From contig NC_049980.1 in assembly GCF_000003815.2 (NCBI RefSeq), positions 31,637,470-31,697,469 on the forward strand: a stretch of DNA of 60,000 nt. The letters are read 5' to 3'. How positions within the stretch are numbered: position 1 is the first letter of the stretch; each line of letters starts with the position of its first letter. The DNA is from Branchiostoma floridae. Lineage: Eukaryota; Chordata; Leptocardii; Amphioxiformes; Branchiostomatidae. The notes under the pieces are model-generated. The model saw only the letters and a list, made by a program, of their open reading frames with translations, did no database searches and was not told the origin of the DNA. A program made the translations under genes and the position numbers. Of this stretch, positions 48,128 to 59,400 are shown piece by piece.

Positions 48128-50121
48128 TGTTCAATGATGCATACAGTTCCACGCCCTAGCTCCGATAGACGAACTTTACGATGATTTCTGTATCGAAAAC
48201 TGTATCCTCTCGTCGATTTTCTCCTATCAATTCAAACAATATACACCCGACGAAAATGCAAAATGTTGCAGTTCCGTCCGCCTTGTGGAGAAAGTGTAAG
48301 TAATGGGAATACACAACGTTAGCGTAAGTAGTGCTGATTCGAATGTTATTATATTTTGTTAATGCTTATGCACCTGTGTGTTAATAATATTCCCATGAGA
48401 CTTATTCGGCAGTGCAAGATGTCCAAATGATATTCATATCATATTTCATGACTAAGAAATGAGCAAAGAAAGAGTTCGGAGATGTCATACCTCCGTTAGC
48501 GACAGGGAAACATTGGCAGCCGTCTCGACTCAACACAAGATTCCTCGACTTAAGCAAGTAAGCAACGCATAAATTAACTATTTAGAGCCTTTGTTTCATC
48601 ATGTCCGATTGAATATGCAAATAAATATACTCATTTTGAAATGAGTCTTTAAGCCAAAATTACACATGGTATCGTATGTGCGAGTGTCGATTCATTTGAC
48701 AGAATTCCACGTTCACATGTCAAAATGAATTATGCAAATACAGTGCACATTTGTGCAAAGTGATGAACTTACAAGAGATTCAAATCCATACCATGTCCAG
48801 GACAAAAGATACAAAAGGGGTACAAAATCGTCTTCCAAACTCCTACCCACATACCAAATATTGTTACAATGCATCCAAAGGTTTTAAAGCTTATTTATAA
48901 GGCATCGATTCGACAAAAATACAGAAGAACACTTGTACGTATTCACCAGGATTCAAGGTCATTTCTTGTACCATGTCACGAGGACCAACAACACTGTTTA
49001 CGCCTGTAATATTCCTGCACCCCCCGGAGACACCATGGCAGCGGTGTTTGTATTTTATGACATGGTGATGAATGGGCGTTTCTTTATTAGTCTGGCTGTA
49101 CTATCAGCCAAGCTTACCCAACTATAGGATATTCAAGGGCTAACCTTGGGAGGGAAATACAGTATCATTACATAGAGCAATAGCTAACACAGAGGTAAGT
49201 ACAATGATACAACAAAGTTCGCATAGCATTATTACAAAGAATGTACACGTGACGCTATAACACATGACATGGTAAATACTAACACTGTTGGTGTTACACT
49301 GAAAATAGCTTTCTTTCCGGTCAAAACTCATTGTTGCCATGGCAACAGCCCAAACAAGTTTTGAGGCCATTTTCACAGATTTTTGCATGTCGGCAACATG
49401 GAAATTGGGCAAGGTTAGGACCCGATAACCGCCAAAATACTTTAACGCAACGAAAAATTGAAAAGGATCTTGTTAGAATGATGCCTAGGCTTATACCAAA
49501 TAGGTGTGATGTTGATGTACACGAAGCTGTCAGTCCATGGGCAGCCTCAAAACAATACCATGTTTGCAGGCATAAAAAAGTAATTTTTTGCCCAACTTTG
49601 AGGAGCAATAAGTCTCAAAGTGGTGAATATTTTTGCTTGAAATTTATAACAAGCATAGATACATAAAAAAGCTATTAACTGAATCCTTGCAAAGTTAGGG
49701 CTGTTACTTTGTTAGCGTGTGGTTACTACCGGAAGTAGGTCACTTTCCGTGATTTTGACAAAATGTGATTTTTCGCTAACTTTGACGTACGAAATCTGAC
49801 AAACTAAAATGTTTCTTTGGTTCATATTTCTGTCAAACGTAGACCTTAATATTTTCTATCAACTGCATGTGAGGTGTCGGTGACGTTGCGCCGCGGCCGA
49901 TATTTTTGTGGATATAGTGGGCATTCGCTAAAAAGACTTTTTTCTGGGCGTTCGAAAATCGTCAACTTTGATTTATGTCACTTCGGGTGGATGGATTGAC
50001 TTGAAACTCAGAATTAATACATGGGAGCACAACGTGGACATATTCCATGCAAAAAAATGAGATTCGTGCAGCGTGGACTTCTCTAGAGTGGGCGTTTGTG
50101 GGCATTCGCTAAAGAGACTAT
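48128..50121. other. Intergenic DNA between the polycystin and the small basic-protein gene
   Basis: No coding exon seen. It contains a relative of the AGAGTTCGGAGA dispersed repeat near 48468 and a TTCGCTAAAAAGAC / TTCGCTAAAGAGAC direct repeat near 49924 and 50105. The rest is AT-rich unique-looking sequence. Confidence 0.5.
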
Positions 50122-50460
50122 GCGAGTTCGCGGTACCTAGCAGCATGCACTCTAGTCTCGTAAGCTAAGGGCACAACCCGCCGTACGTGCAATTTGTCCG
50201 TACGATTTTTTGGGAGGCCACGTCCGACACGTATTTCTGAAAACGTCGGGAACGACTGGCAAGAGCAGGGAGGGTGCATGTCACAAAGTTTTGCCTGCAT
50301 GTAAAGTTCTACGGCGTGTCTGCGTGCTCCAAAATCCTACTTATTTGGCACGTAGACAGCACGTATTTGCACGTACGGCGGGTTGTGCTTTACTGCCATG
50401 GAAAAATGTTCGCGGTGGTTTTAAGTTCGCGAAAACCGCGAACATTTCTGCATTTACAGT
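50122..50460. mobile_element. MITE, TTCGCGGTGG family (copy 3), with another MITE nested inside
   Basis: The outer element runs from GAGTTCGCGGTACCTAGCAG to ATTTCTGCATTTACAGT. It is interrupted between GCACTCTAGTCTCGTAAG and TACTGCCATGGAAAAATG, which are contiguous in the other copies, by an unrelated foldback element at about 50167-50393. Confidence 0.75.
50167..50393. mobile_element. Nested MITE, GGGCACAACCCGCCGTACGT ends
   Basis: AAGGGCACAACCCGCCGTAC at the left is inverted as GTACGGCGGGTTGTGCTT at the right; inner arms (GTCCGACACG) are weaker. It split the TTCGCGGTGG element, so it is the younger insertion. Confidence 0.75.
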
Positions 50461-50694
50461 GATGCTTGAATGGAAGCGCCACCTATCAGTTTTTGAATAA
50501 AGTACAAAAAGCCTCGATACCGGAAAGAATACCTTAACTGACCCCTGTGCAGATGTGACATGTCGGAAACAGTCATTCGAACCCAGGCGATCGGTCAGGT
50601 GGCTACTAGTAGCCTGTCTTTGTCATAACGTTATAGCCTATAGCGATATAGGCGTCAGAGGAAAGTCGTGAGCATCATACCGCGAGCGGACAGT

Positions 50695-51662
50695 ATGGCT
50701 AAAGTGAGGAAGCCGAACACCTTCAGGAGAAAGAGAAGGCGTGACAACAACAAGGGGCCCCTCTCGGGGAAGTTTCAGCCCGGCCACACTCCGCCGAAGA
50801 GGCAGCCCCTCACGGAGGAAGATCACCGCCGAGTTGAGGAGATCCGTCGGCACAGGAGGGACGAGTGGGAGCGAGCACGTGAACAGGAAGGCAACTCTAC
50901 TCCAGGTGGGATTCAGTGACCCCTGCAACAGCATTAGGCCATGTTGATTTAACTCTAGTTCACCTTTATCCGCGGGTTAACCTATGTCCGTTGTTCATAG
51001 AAAAAAAACCCAAGGTATTTGGGGATACCAAGTTGACAGACGGTGGTTTCAAACCGTATATTGAATGTCCGTTGACTTAGTACTGTATCCATAATTACTT
51101 TTTTTAAACAACGGATATAGGTTACCCCACGAATAAAGGTGAACTAGCGTTAATGATGTGGATGACATCCGTAGCCTCTTCCAGGCTCCCCAGGTCGCTG
51201 GAAAAATAGTAGAAATTGGCCAGATAGACAGAAAACACACCAGAGGAGCCAAGTTGGTTGGCCGAGGAGTACGGTTTGCGACCTAAGGTGTGTTTTCTGT
51301 CTATTTGGCCAATTTCGACTATTTTTCCAGCAGCCTGGGGAGCCTGGTAGAGGCTATACCTCCGCGCGCACATCAATTTTCGGCCGTTTCCAGAAATAAA
51401 TAGAAAATTTCCACCATACTGATAATCGTACAAAGCAGCTTTAAAAAAAAAGGCAGATAGATGCCGTGGATTGCTAAAACAAATATCACAAAACGTATAA
51501 GAATGTCATATATGATTCCAGGGTCAAAGAAAAGTACTACTATGAATAGCGTAGAGTGTTTGTAATTCTTTCTAAAAAAACTCTATTCCAGGGAGGCTGC
51601 GGCCCTTACCAGCCGATCCTAAACAAGGAAAGAAGATGAGGAAGAAGAAGAAGAAGAAATAA
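50695..51662 (+). CDS. Two-exon gene for a 93-residue, highly basic protein (unrecognised)
   Basis: Exon 1 is 50695-50905 and exon 2 is 51592-51662; the donor is CCAG|GTGGGA, the acceptor CTATTCCAG, phase 1. Exon 1 begins MAKVRKPNTFRRKRRRDN, has PGHTPPKRQPLTEEDHRRV and a charged helical stretch (EIRRHRRDEWERAREQEGN). Exon 2 adds LRPLPADPKQGKKMRKKK and ends with lysines and TAA at 51660-51662. The exon is GC-rich with balanced codon use against an AT-rich background, and it reads through to a proper donor. Arg/Lys clusters suggest a nuclear or nucleolar protein. I recognise no family; a retro-fragment is the alternative. The intron carries two inverted-repeat elements. Confidence 0.55.
50950..51153. 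mobile_element. MITE, same family as at 3836 (copy 3)
   Basis: CTAGTTCACCTTTATCCGCG at the left is inverted as AATAAAGGTGAACTAG at the right, with AACGGATATAGGTTACCCC inside. TTGACAGACGGTGGTTTCAA marks the interior. It lies in the intron of the small basic-protein gene. Confidence 0.7.
51172..51357. mobile_element. 186-bp foldback element
   Basis: CCAGGCTCCCCAGGTCGCTG and AGATAGACAGAAAACACACC on the left pair with GGTGTGTTTTCTGTCTATTT and CAGCAGCCTGGGGAGCCTGG on the right. In the intron of the small basic-protein gene. Confidence 0.8.
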
Positions 51663-51902
51663 TTTCAGAACTTGTGAGGCTAACGGCTCATCGGTACGTT
51701 TGAAGGTTCTGGGGGATAGAAAGCGAATTCAAATCTTCAAAGTATTATTGAACCACTGCCGCTCAGACTGCCGTACAGAATTTACAGGTTCGTTGTACAC
51801 CGGAGAAATTCTCTTTTCGACAAGCAAAATGATGAACAGTGGACCACGACCTCAATACGGACTGCGACCATTCCCACTAGTGTGTGCGTCGGGTGAGTGA
51901 AA

Positions 51903-51976
51903 AGATATGACAACAGGCGGGGTTCGAACTCACGACTTGAAAGACAGCGTTACTTAACCGTCGGATTACGCGCCAG
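51903..51976 (-). repeat. tRNA-like sequence
   Basis: On the minus strand TGGCGCGTAATCCGACGGTT and GAGTTCGAACCCCGCC are arranged as A and B boxes of a tRNA. I could not fold a convincing acceptor stem, so this is a tRNA pseudogene or SINE head. Confidence 0.5.
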
Positions 51977-52520
51977 TTTTAGACATGCTCAAAGTGGTAC
52001 CAACTACTAAGCACCTACTATCATCTCAGAAGAACAAAAACAAAATATACCTCCAATTTTCAGAGTTATCAACGGAGGATTGATGAATGATGTGTCAAAA
52101 ACTTCGTATTTTCCTAGAGCTAATGTAGATTGGAGCTCGTTGCTACCAAGTACTGTAGGTGCATAATTGCTAGATAGCATGAAACAATGCATGCAGTTAA
52201 GTACATGTAGCGAATGTTATTATTAGGTGTAGCAGGTCGTTCAGTGTAATATATCTAGTCATTTTTCAATATGAATTTTTGAATGGTAAATGGTTTAGAA
52301 TTCTATACAACTTCCTGAATTATACAGTAACAATAAATACAAAAAAAATGTCATTCACTGTATTCTGCCAGGCGGGAGTCTGGTACATGGCGTAGTGGTA
52401 GAGATTATCACCGTCAGTGTGGTCAGGGCAGGGATACTCCGTCTTCCTCCAAGGGAAATGTATTCAGCACCAAGGGCAGATCACGTTGCGTCCCTCTCTC
52501 TTTGCTACCGGCACTACCAT

Positions 52521-52667
52521 CAATCTCCAAGCAGCAGATCCTACGGTGCCATAAGATAGTATCAACGCTGGCCAGGGAGTATAGCCGGCTATTAATAGGG
52601 GAGTAAAACGGGCACTGGAGGTAAGTTTGATACTACATTTACGCACCGTGGATCTGGTTGGAGATTG
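52521..52667. mobile_element. MITE, AAGCAGATCCTACGG family (copy 4)
   Basis: CAATCTCCAAGCAGCAGATC on the left and GGATCTGGTTGGAGATTG on the right; the interior TGGCCAGGGAGTATAGCCGG matches the other copies. Intergenic. Confidence 0.78.
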
Positions 52668-52915
52668 ACTACCATGGCTATTGCCCTTATGATCTCACAC
52701 TACTTGTCCCTCCACTGAAAGCCTTTCAGCGCAACACTAGGTCTTCAAACTCACAACGCTATACTGTTCAATCACCGATCTCAAAGTCTTTCGACAGCAA
52801 GTTTCTTTCCCCGGCTGCCAAACTTTGGAATTCCCTCGATGACAACTGTCTCCCTCCTGTCTACAATCTATCAGTCTTCAAAACAAATGTTCCCCGCTAT
52901 CTCGATGTATAGTTA
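52655..52915 (+). mobile_element. LINE reverse-transcriptase C-terminal fragment
   Basis: The frame reads YDLTLLVPPLKAFQRNTRSS, SPISKSFDSKFLSPAAKLWN and SVFKTNVPRYLDV before a stop. R-N-T-R-S-S ... F-x-x-s-F-x-P-x-A-x-x-L-W-N-x-L ... F-K-x-x-v-x-x-y-L is the usual tail of LINE ORF2 proteins. The start overlaps the right end of a MITE. Confidence 0.75.
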
Positions 52916-53436
52916 TTGCCTAACCAATCCCGTTAAAAACCAGATTTTGTGTGTGTAAGAAACCTTCGTCTTCCCAACACCTAACGTTACCCGCATACCA
53001 AATATCTTCATAACCCATCAAGGGGTTCTTGCTTTATGCTCAGTCTGACCAATCTGACTACAAAACCAGGAAACTCAGACGCGCGCGCGCACACACAAAC
53101 ACACACACACACACACACAAACAGGCACACCCAAAATAATATCTCGATTTTCAGAGATAGCTTAGTAAGATACGTATCCGGAAACACATTCTATTTTTAT
53201 CACCTTGTGTACCACCCCCGTCAAATTTCCCAATGGAATGGTCCAAGGTCGAAACTTTGAACATTTCAGAGTTCAACGCCGTGAGTTTGTGGCGTGGCGG
53301 ATGTTGTGTGTGATGACTGTAGCTATAGCCTGTGCAGTGCTACTCAATCGCTCGCTAATTGGGCCTCCTTCCATAGCTGCCTGACTTAAGTGGAAGGGCA
53401 GCTAGAAAGAAGTTAAGACTTAAAGTAAGTCAGGCT

Positions 53437-56400
53437 ATGATGGCTCGCCCGTCTAGTTGGCGTTCGTCTGGCCTGTTCGCGTTTTCCCAGCGTTTGTTGT
53501 CGTCGGTTCCTCGGGCCCTGCTCGTGTGTGCAGCCGTTGTCGTGTTGTTGCTGTTAGCGTATCCTGCTTCCAGAAGTCTGTTAGACGTCAGGACGTGGTG
53601 TATTCTGACATCCAAGAGGTAAGGATTGTAACCTGATCCCATTCACCTTTCTTTCGCGTCCCACACAGAACCCGGAAGTTGTTAACTCAGCAGTACCAAT
53701 AAAAACCACCAGGGGGATCATAATCTGATAATAATTTATTTGAGACCACCCTGCCAAATCTCATTTAAACAACCAATTCATAGCTTATTGAGTTAAACCA
53801 TACATGCACAAACAGTCACCCAACGTTCCTACCTGTGCCAGAAGAACTCTACTCTACTAACGGGGGCCGCCCTAAGACGGTCCCCGTCGTAAGACGGAAC
53901 GGATTTTTTGCTGATCTCATCATCCATAAGTACACCGTGTTTGTTACCACTGACTATGCTGATTACAAAGGTAAATAAACCAAGTCCATGCACACAGCTT
54001 TAATTTGCATTCCAAGTATACTTTAACATATTTACTTCATGTTTTTTTTTAAAAACAGAATTCTAACAGTAATGTTGACAGTGCTGAATCACTGCAGTCA
54101 CCGGCCTCTGCGTATTGGCGGCTCGTGTCGCTAACTATACGAACTCTTTCAAGCAGTCACAAACTGCCATGATACACATAAATAAAGCTCCATAAAACAC
54201 TATGAATATGGGTCTTCAAATGTTTGTTGAGTAGAAAAGCAACCAAGAGGAAGCGACATAAACATTGCCACCATTGTACTCCCAAGGGAGTGTGGCCGTG
54301 AAGGTGGCAGACTAGAGAACGCTCCAAAGATTTATTTGACTGTAACAAACGATTCGTGCTGTCTATGAAAATAAGACTTGATAGAGAGATGTAGATGATA
54401 TTTTCATATAATCAGACAGAGTTTTGTTGATGTTGGCGGTGTCGTTTTTTCGCAATGGTATTTTTAGTCGGGCATTCACAATCAGTGCATTCAGCCCATT
54501 GCCCGTAAAAACATCAGCTGGATCGTTCTAGGTACAGCCTTCCTCATGTGAGACAAGAAGTACATACAGTCACGATTTTACTGTCAAAAGAAAGCTAAAA
54601 TATGATACTATTAATTTTTCTTCTGTGTACTTAAATTTACCACTTACTTCTGAAGAGAGCAAAATGTAAAAAAAGCGTACCGAGTTAGGCACACTGTCCA
54701 GCGTAGCACAAAATTGGAAGGTTACATACACGAAATTGTCTCGCAGTGTTTGCCGCTTGTAACACGCAGCGCGAAAGGTTCATGAACCACATGAATGCAT
54801 TTCTTATTCAAGTATGTTGTTCAAATCTATGTGTAAAAAATTCAGTCATCAAAATTTGACCACTCTCAGGCAACTAGCGATGGAGCGCCATGAGTTTGAG
54901 CGCAAGAAAAAGCGTACTGTGTTGGGGCACCTCCCGTTAGAGATATTAAACATCACTCTTTTTCCACATCTGACACCAAACCCAAAAGTTCTACTGCACT
55001 ACCAACGAAAGCTGCCAGGGAGCCAAATTGATCATGTCTTTCATGTCATGACGAAACCACGCACTAGATTTTCATAAAAATCCATCAATTTTCTCTTGAG
55101 TTAATTCAAAGGTAAACTATTGCATGCACAAACAATATGCCCCTCCACCAAATCTTCTTCTCATAACATTACACGAAGATTTTTACATATTACTTCCAGA
55201 TGTTTCTACCAAAGCGAACAAACCTCTGCGCAGTCCTCCAGCGGCAAACCCAACATAGTTTTCATCTTGGCGGACGACTACGGCTGGAACGACATCGGCT
55301 ACCATGGATCGGTCATCCACACTCCCAACTTGGACAGGTGAGACTGCTTTGGCGTCACAGCCGGTTAGACAGGATATGCCTGAACAATGATAGCTTGATA
55401 GATTTGTCTTTTAAAAAAAAAAAAAGAAGAGTGTCAAAATTCATAATGAATTTATTGAACATTTCCCACAATGCCCCAAAAAAATGTTTGCGGTGGTTTT
55501 ATGTTGCGGTTTTCGCGTTGCCAATTCACCGCAAACTCAAAACCACCGCGAACATTTTTCCAATACAGTATGTGACTACAGAAGATGGCGCTCCCGCGAA
55601 CTCAAAACCACTGAGAACACTCCATTTTCCCTCTACAGCAAATTTAAATCCATGCGAACTTACATTTACAGTATTGCAGGTGTTAGAAAAGGTGATAATG
55701 ATATTTATCTACCTACAGTGATGTAGACAGCTATGTAAAATTTGTCTTCACCTCCTTTACATACCAATTCATATTATGTTACAATTTTAAACTATCAATA
55801 TCTGTGCACAAAACAAATCGCTTACCAGCAAGCTTTCGATCAGTCCTCTGATCCTTATCAAGTTGAAATGACGCAAAGCCTATTAAAAGTCACACATCCA
55901 GACCGGAAGTGTGACGTCAGCAAAGGGTCAAAGGTATTTGGAAGTTGGTATCGGCACCCGTGAAAGAGGATATTAGTGAAAGAGGCCATTTACATCAGAG
56001 CCCACCAACCTTCCCTCAACCGAAATGGGGGCCGATACCAACTGCCGTTAGCACCTTTGACCCTTTGCTGACGTCACACTTCCGGTCTGGATGTGTGACA
56101 TAGGCTCTGGGTCATTTCAACTTGAGAAGGATCAGAGGAGTGATCGCAAGCTTGTTGGTAAGCACTTGATTTTGTGCACGGATATATGGTTTAAAATTGT
56201 CACATAGTGTTGAATACTGTTACAGATGAACATTCAAATATCAATTCATAGGGTACAAAACCTGGTCATTAACAGATCTGCTCAGAGTCACGGGTGAAAG
56301 GCAGTGGATACAAGCAGAAATGTTCAACCGTTTCCTAAATCATATCCAGTTGCTTGAGTGACTGCTATTTTGCATAGCTTGTTACCTGGATGTCTAACCT

Positions 56401-59400
56401 TCATCACACAGGTTTTCATTGAGGTTAAGGTAGCAATTAGCAAAATGTATTAAAAGATTACATTATTCATCATCATCATCTGGCCATGCTGGTTGCACGG
56501 ATAGACATCATCAGATTCTCTCACTCCATCCTTCCCTTTTCTTGTTCTCGTTTATTGCACCTACTTTTTGCACCATCACCGATCATACTACTGTGCACCT
56601 ACCTGACCAGGTTTTGGCCAGTACTTAGATAGATAGATAGATAGATAGATAGATCCTCCTTAGCCTTGGGCAAATCTTCAGCCAAGCAAAGTTGATGTAG
56701 ACATGTTTTGCGTTACATAATTGAAGTCCATAAACATCATGTTTCTAATGTTGTTTGTGACAGGCTGGCAGCTGAAGGAGTGAAGCTGGAGAACTACTAC
56801 GTCCAGCCCCTCTGTAGCCCATCCAGGTGTCAACTCATGACAGGGCGGTACCAGGTAAATGTGGATTAAGGTAGCAGAACACAGTTTTTTGTCTATGGGG
56901 ATTTACATTCTTAGGATCCCAAAAAGAGGGGGTTCGATGCCTCAAAATTTACAGCAGGGTGCACTACAAGTTGTTAACAAGAATGAAATATTTTCAAGTT
57001 CAGGGTAGAGTCTACAAAATATGTGACAATGAGCTTAAGTTTACCTGTTCGTTTTCCTATAAAAAAACACTTTTATTCGACCAGCATACTGCAGCCGACA
57101 CACAGCTGAGAATAGTATTTTGTTCAGAAATGTAATAGGTGAGTAGATACGGTCTCCTGGCTCCCGGGATTTGAACCGGTGCCAAACCTGTGCCCCCAGT
57201 GCCAATAACCACTACCCCAAAAGGTCAGACCATTTGGCATGGTAAGTTTGGTGGTGCTTGAACCCTACTGTGACAGAAAGGAATTATACTGTAAATGCAG
57301 TTCATGAGGATTTAATTTTGCGGTAGGACTTTTCGCGGTGGTTTTAAGCTTGCGGTAGCACCATGCACAGCCGCAGTCTCTTACTGCCATGGAAGAATGT
57401 TTGCGGCGGTTTTTAGTTTGTGGTGAAGCGGCCATTGCTAAAACAGCAAACATTGAAGCACCGCGAAAGTTTCTGCATTTCCAGTAATGTGCTCAATAGA
57501 GAAAATAAGACCAGTAATTTTTTTCATCTCCTGTCTCTCCCCAGATCCGTTATGGTCTCCAGCACAGTCTGATCTGGCCCCCCCAGCCCAGCGGCCTCCC
57601 CCTGGATGAAGTGACTCTCCCCCAGCGACTGAAGGAGGGGGGGTACTCCACTCACATCGTGGGCAAGTGGCACCTAGGCTTCTATAAGCAGGAGTACACA
57701 CCCACACACAGGGGCTTCGATACCTTCTATGGTGAGTGCTGATTTCAGTTTATATAACTTTACTAACCTACTTATTTCTTGCAAACTTAGCCATTGTTCA
57801 CCAATTCAGTACCCTGGACCCTTAAATCTCTGTTAGTTAGAAGTTTAATGTAAAATGGACAAACCCTGTTTTTGTGCCTTTAAGTCAGCTCATCACCCCG
57901 GTGACGAAACTTTTCTTGGTCCAATTCCCCAAGGCAGATGTCCCTAGGTGGTTAGTTTAGGCAGGACTCAGGTGGTGCATTTCTGTCTCCAATCCAGGTT
58001 TCCGTGTACTCTGTCCATTTTGCATTGACTTTGCCGTGGTCCGTCAGTGAGGAAAATACCCTTCTTGCTGACTGGCTCCCCAAGCGTACTATAGACTTTA
58101 TTTGTCCAATTACTAACAATTAGACCACCAATCCGCGAAGCCTGGTAGAGGCTACAAAATTTGTGCCTCGGGAAGATATTGCACATTATTAAGGCCACGC
58201 TGACTTCATTTTCTGGATGACTTCCGTGCAACCATTGATTTTCGTCTGTTCTCCACAACAACAACAACAAACTGTGGCCACATGTCCCAGTATTGAATTT
58301 GTATCAGTTCTCCAAGCTTAGGGGTGGGTGCGGTTTTTTCATGTTGGGCCAGTCCTGAAAATCAGACCTTAAGAAAATCAGTGGACCGGCTGTTGGACTG
58401 GTTAGTAATTGAAAAGATTTCACCGGCTTACTGGTCCAACAAAATAGCAAGAGCGAACGATCGTAGAGGAGATTTGATTTTATCAAGTGTCTACAGTCAA
58501 ACTTATAATCTAACTTAACAAACTCAACTAGCATTGTTTACATGAAGATAGAATACTCAACCAAGCAGATTTCTTTGTGGCAAAATAGACCTGTCTTGTT
58601 TTTGTGTATTGCCCATTTACAAACAATTGGGTCTAGGTTCAGGTCCGGACCTGGACCTGATCCTCTGGACCTGAACCATACCTTTTCTGTATTTTCTGTA
58701 TCGGTAATTTTTTTGTATCGGTACCCACCTATCCAGGCTACTTGACTGGTGCTGAGGACTACTGGACCCACCGGCAGAAGGGCGGTTTGCCTGGACAGCC
58801 ACAGACCTGGAGCGGGCTGGACCTCAGGGACCAGGACAGACCAGTCACGGACCAGAACGGAACTTACTCCACTCACCTGTTTGCTAATAAAGCCATAGAG
58901 ATCATTGCTCAGCAAGACAAGAACAAGGTTAGCTAGTCCTGAGATTGTGCAACACATGCCTCACTCCACCCAGGTGTAAGAAATTACCAGACTTTGATTA
59001 AGGTGTGCAGTCTAAGTAGGGTGGACCAGAACAGAACTCAACCAGAGCAGAACTTACTCCACTCACCTGCTTGCCAAGAAAGCCATAGAGATCATTGCAC
59101 AACAGGAGAAGAGCAATGTTTGGTGCAATTCATTGCACTGTACTATTAGGTAGAGTTTTTCAGATTTGCGGTAGCCATGTGAAGTACAAACATTGCAACC
59201 CTATAATTTGTGTTAATTTGCTCATTTTTCCATTTCTCTCCATGCTCCGTTCAAAATTCAGTAAGGAAGGCTACAAATCAAATTAGATTTGGCAGGTTGG
59301 TTTGACTCCACTTGCCTGTTTGCAAATTAAAGCCATAGAGATCATTGCACAACACGACAAGAGCAAGGTTTGGTGCAATTCGTTGAATACACTCGTTTGC

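Larger units (their letters stand above)
51977..53436. other. Upstream region of the arylsulfatase gene
   Basis: Holds a MITE (52521-52667), a LINE fragment (52655-52915), a repeat with a (CA)n run (53080-53120) and the presumed promoter and 5'UTR of the arylsulfatase. No TATA box is clear. A GCGTAGTGGTAGAG box-A-like motif near 52390 may be a further SINE scrap. Confidence 0.45.

Noticed and set aside
51903-51976. Functional tRNA genes here and at 28850, 37890, 45780 and 57160
   Set aside because: A and B boxes are present but acceptor stems do not pair well, and two pairs share flanking sequence, as expected for SINEs.
54814-55077. 87-codon plus-strand open frame in arylsulfatase intron 1
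   Set aside because: Part of it matches a dispersed repeat near 30640; no domain and no splice logic.
55200-55721. Long second-frame open reading across arylsulfatase exon 2
   Set aside because: It is a shadow frame; the true frame carries the sulfatase motif and ends at a GT donor at 55337.
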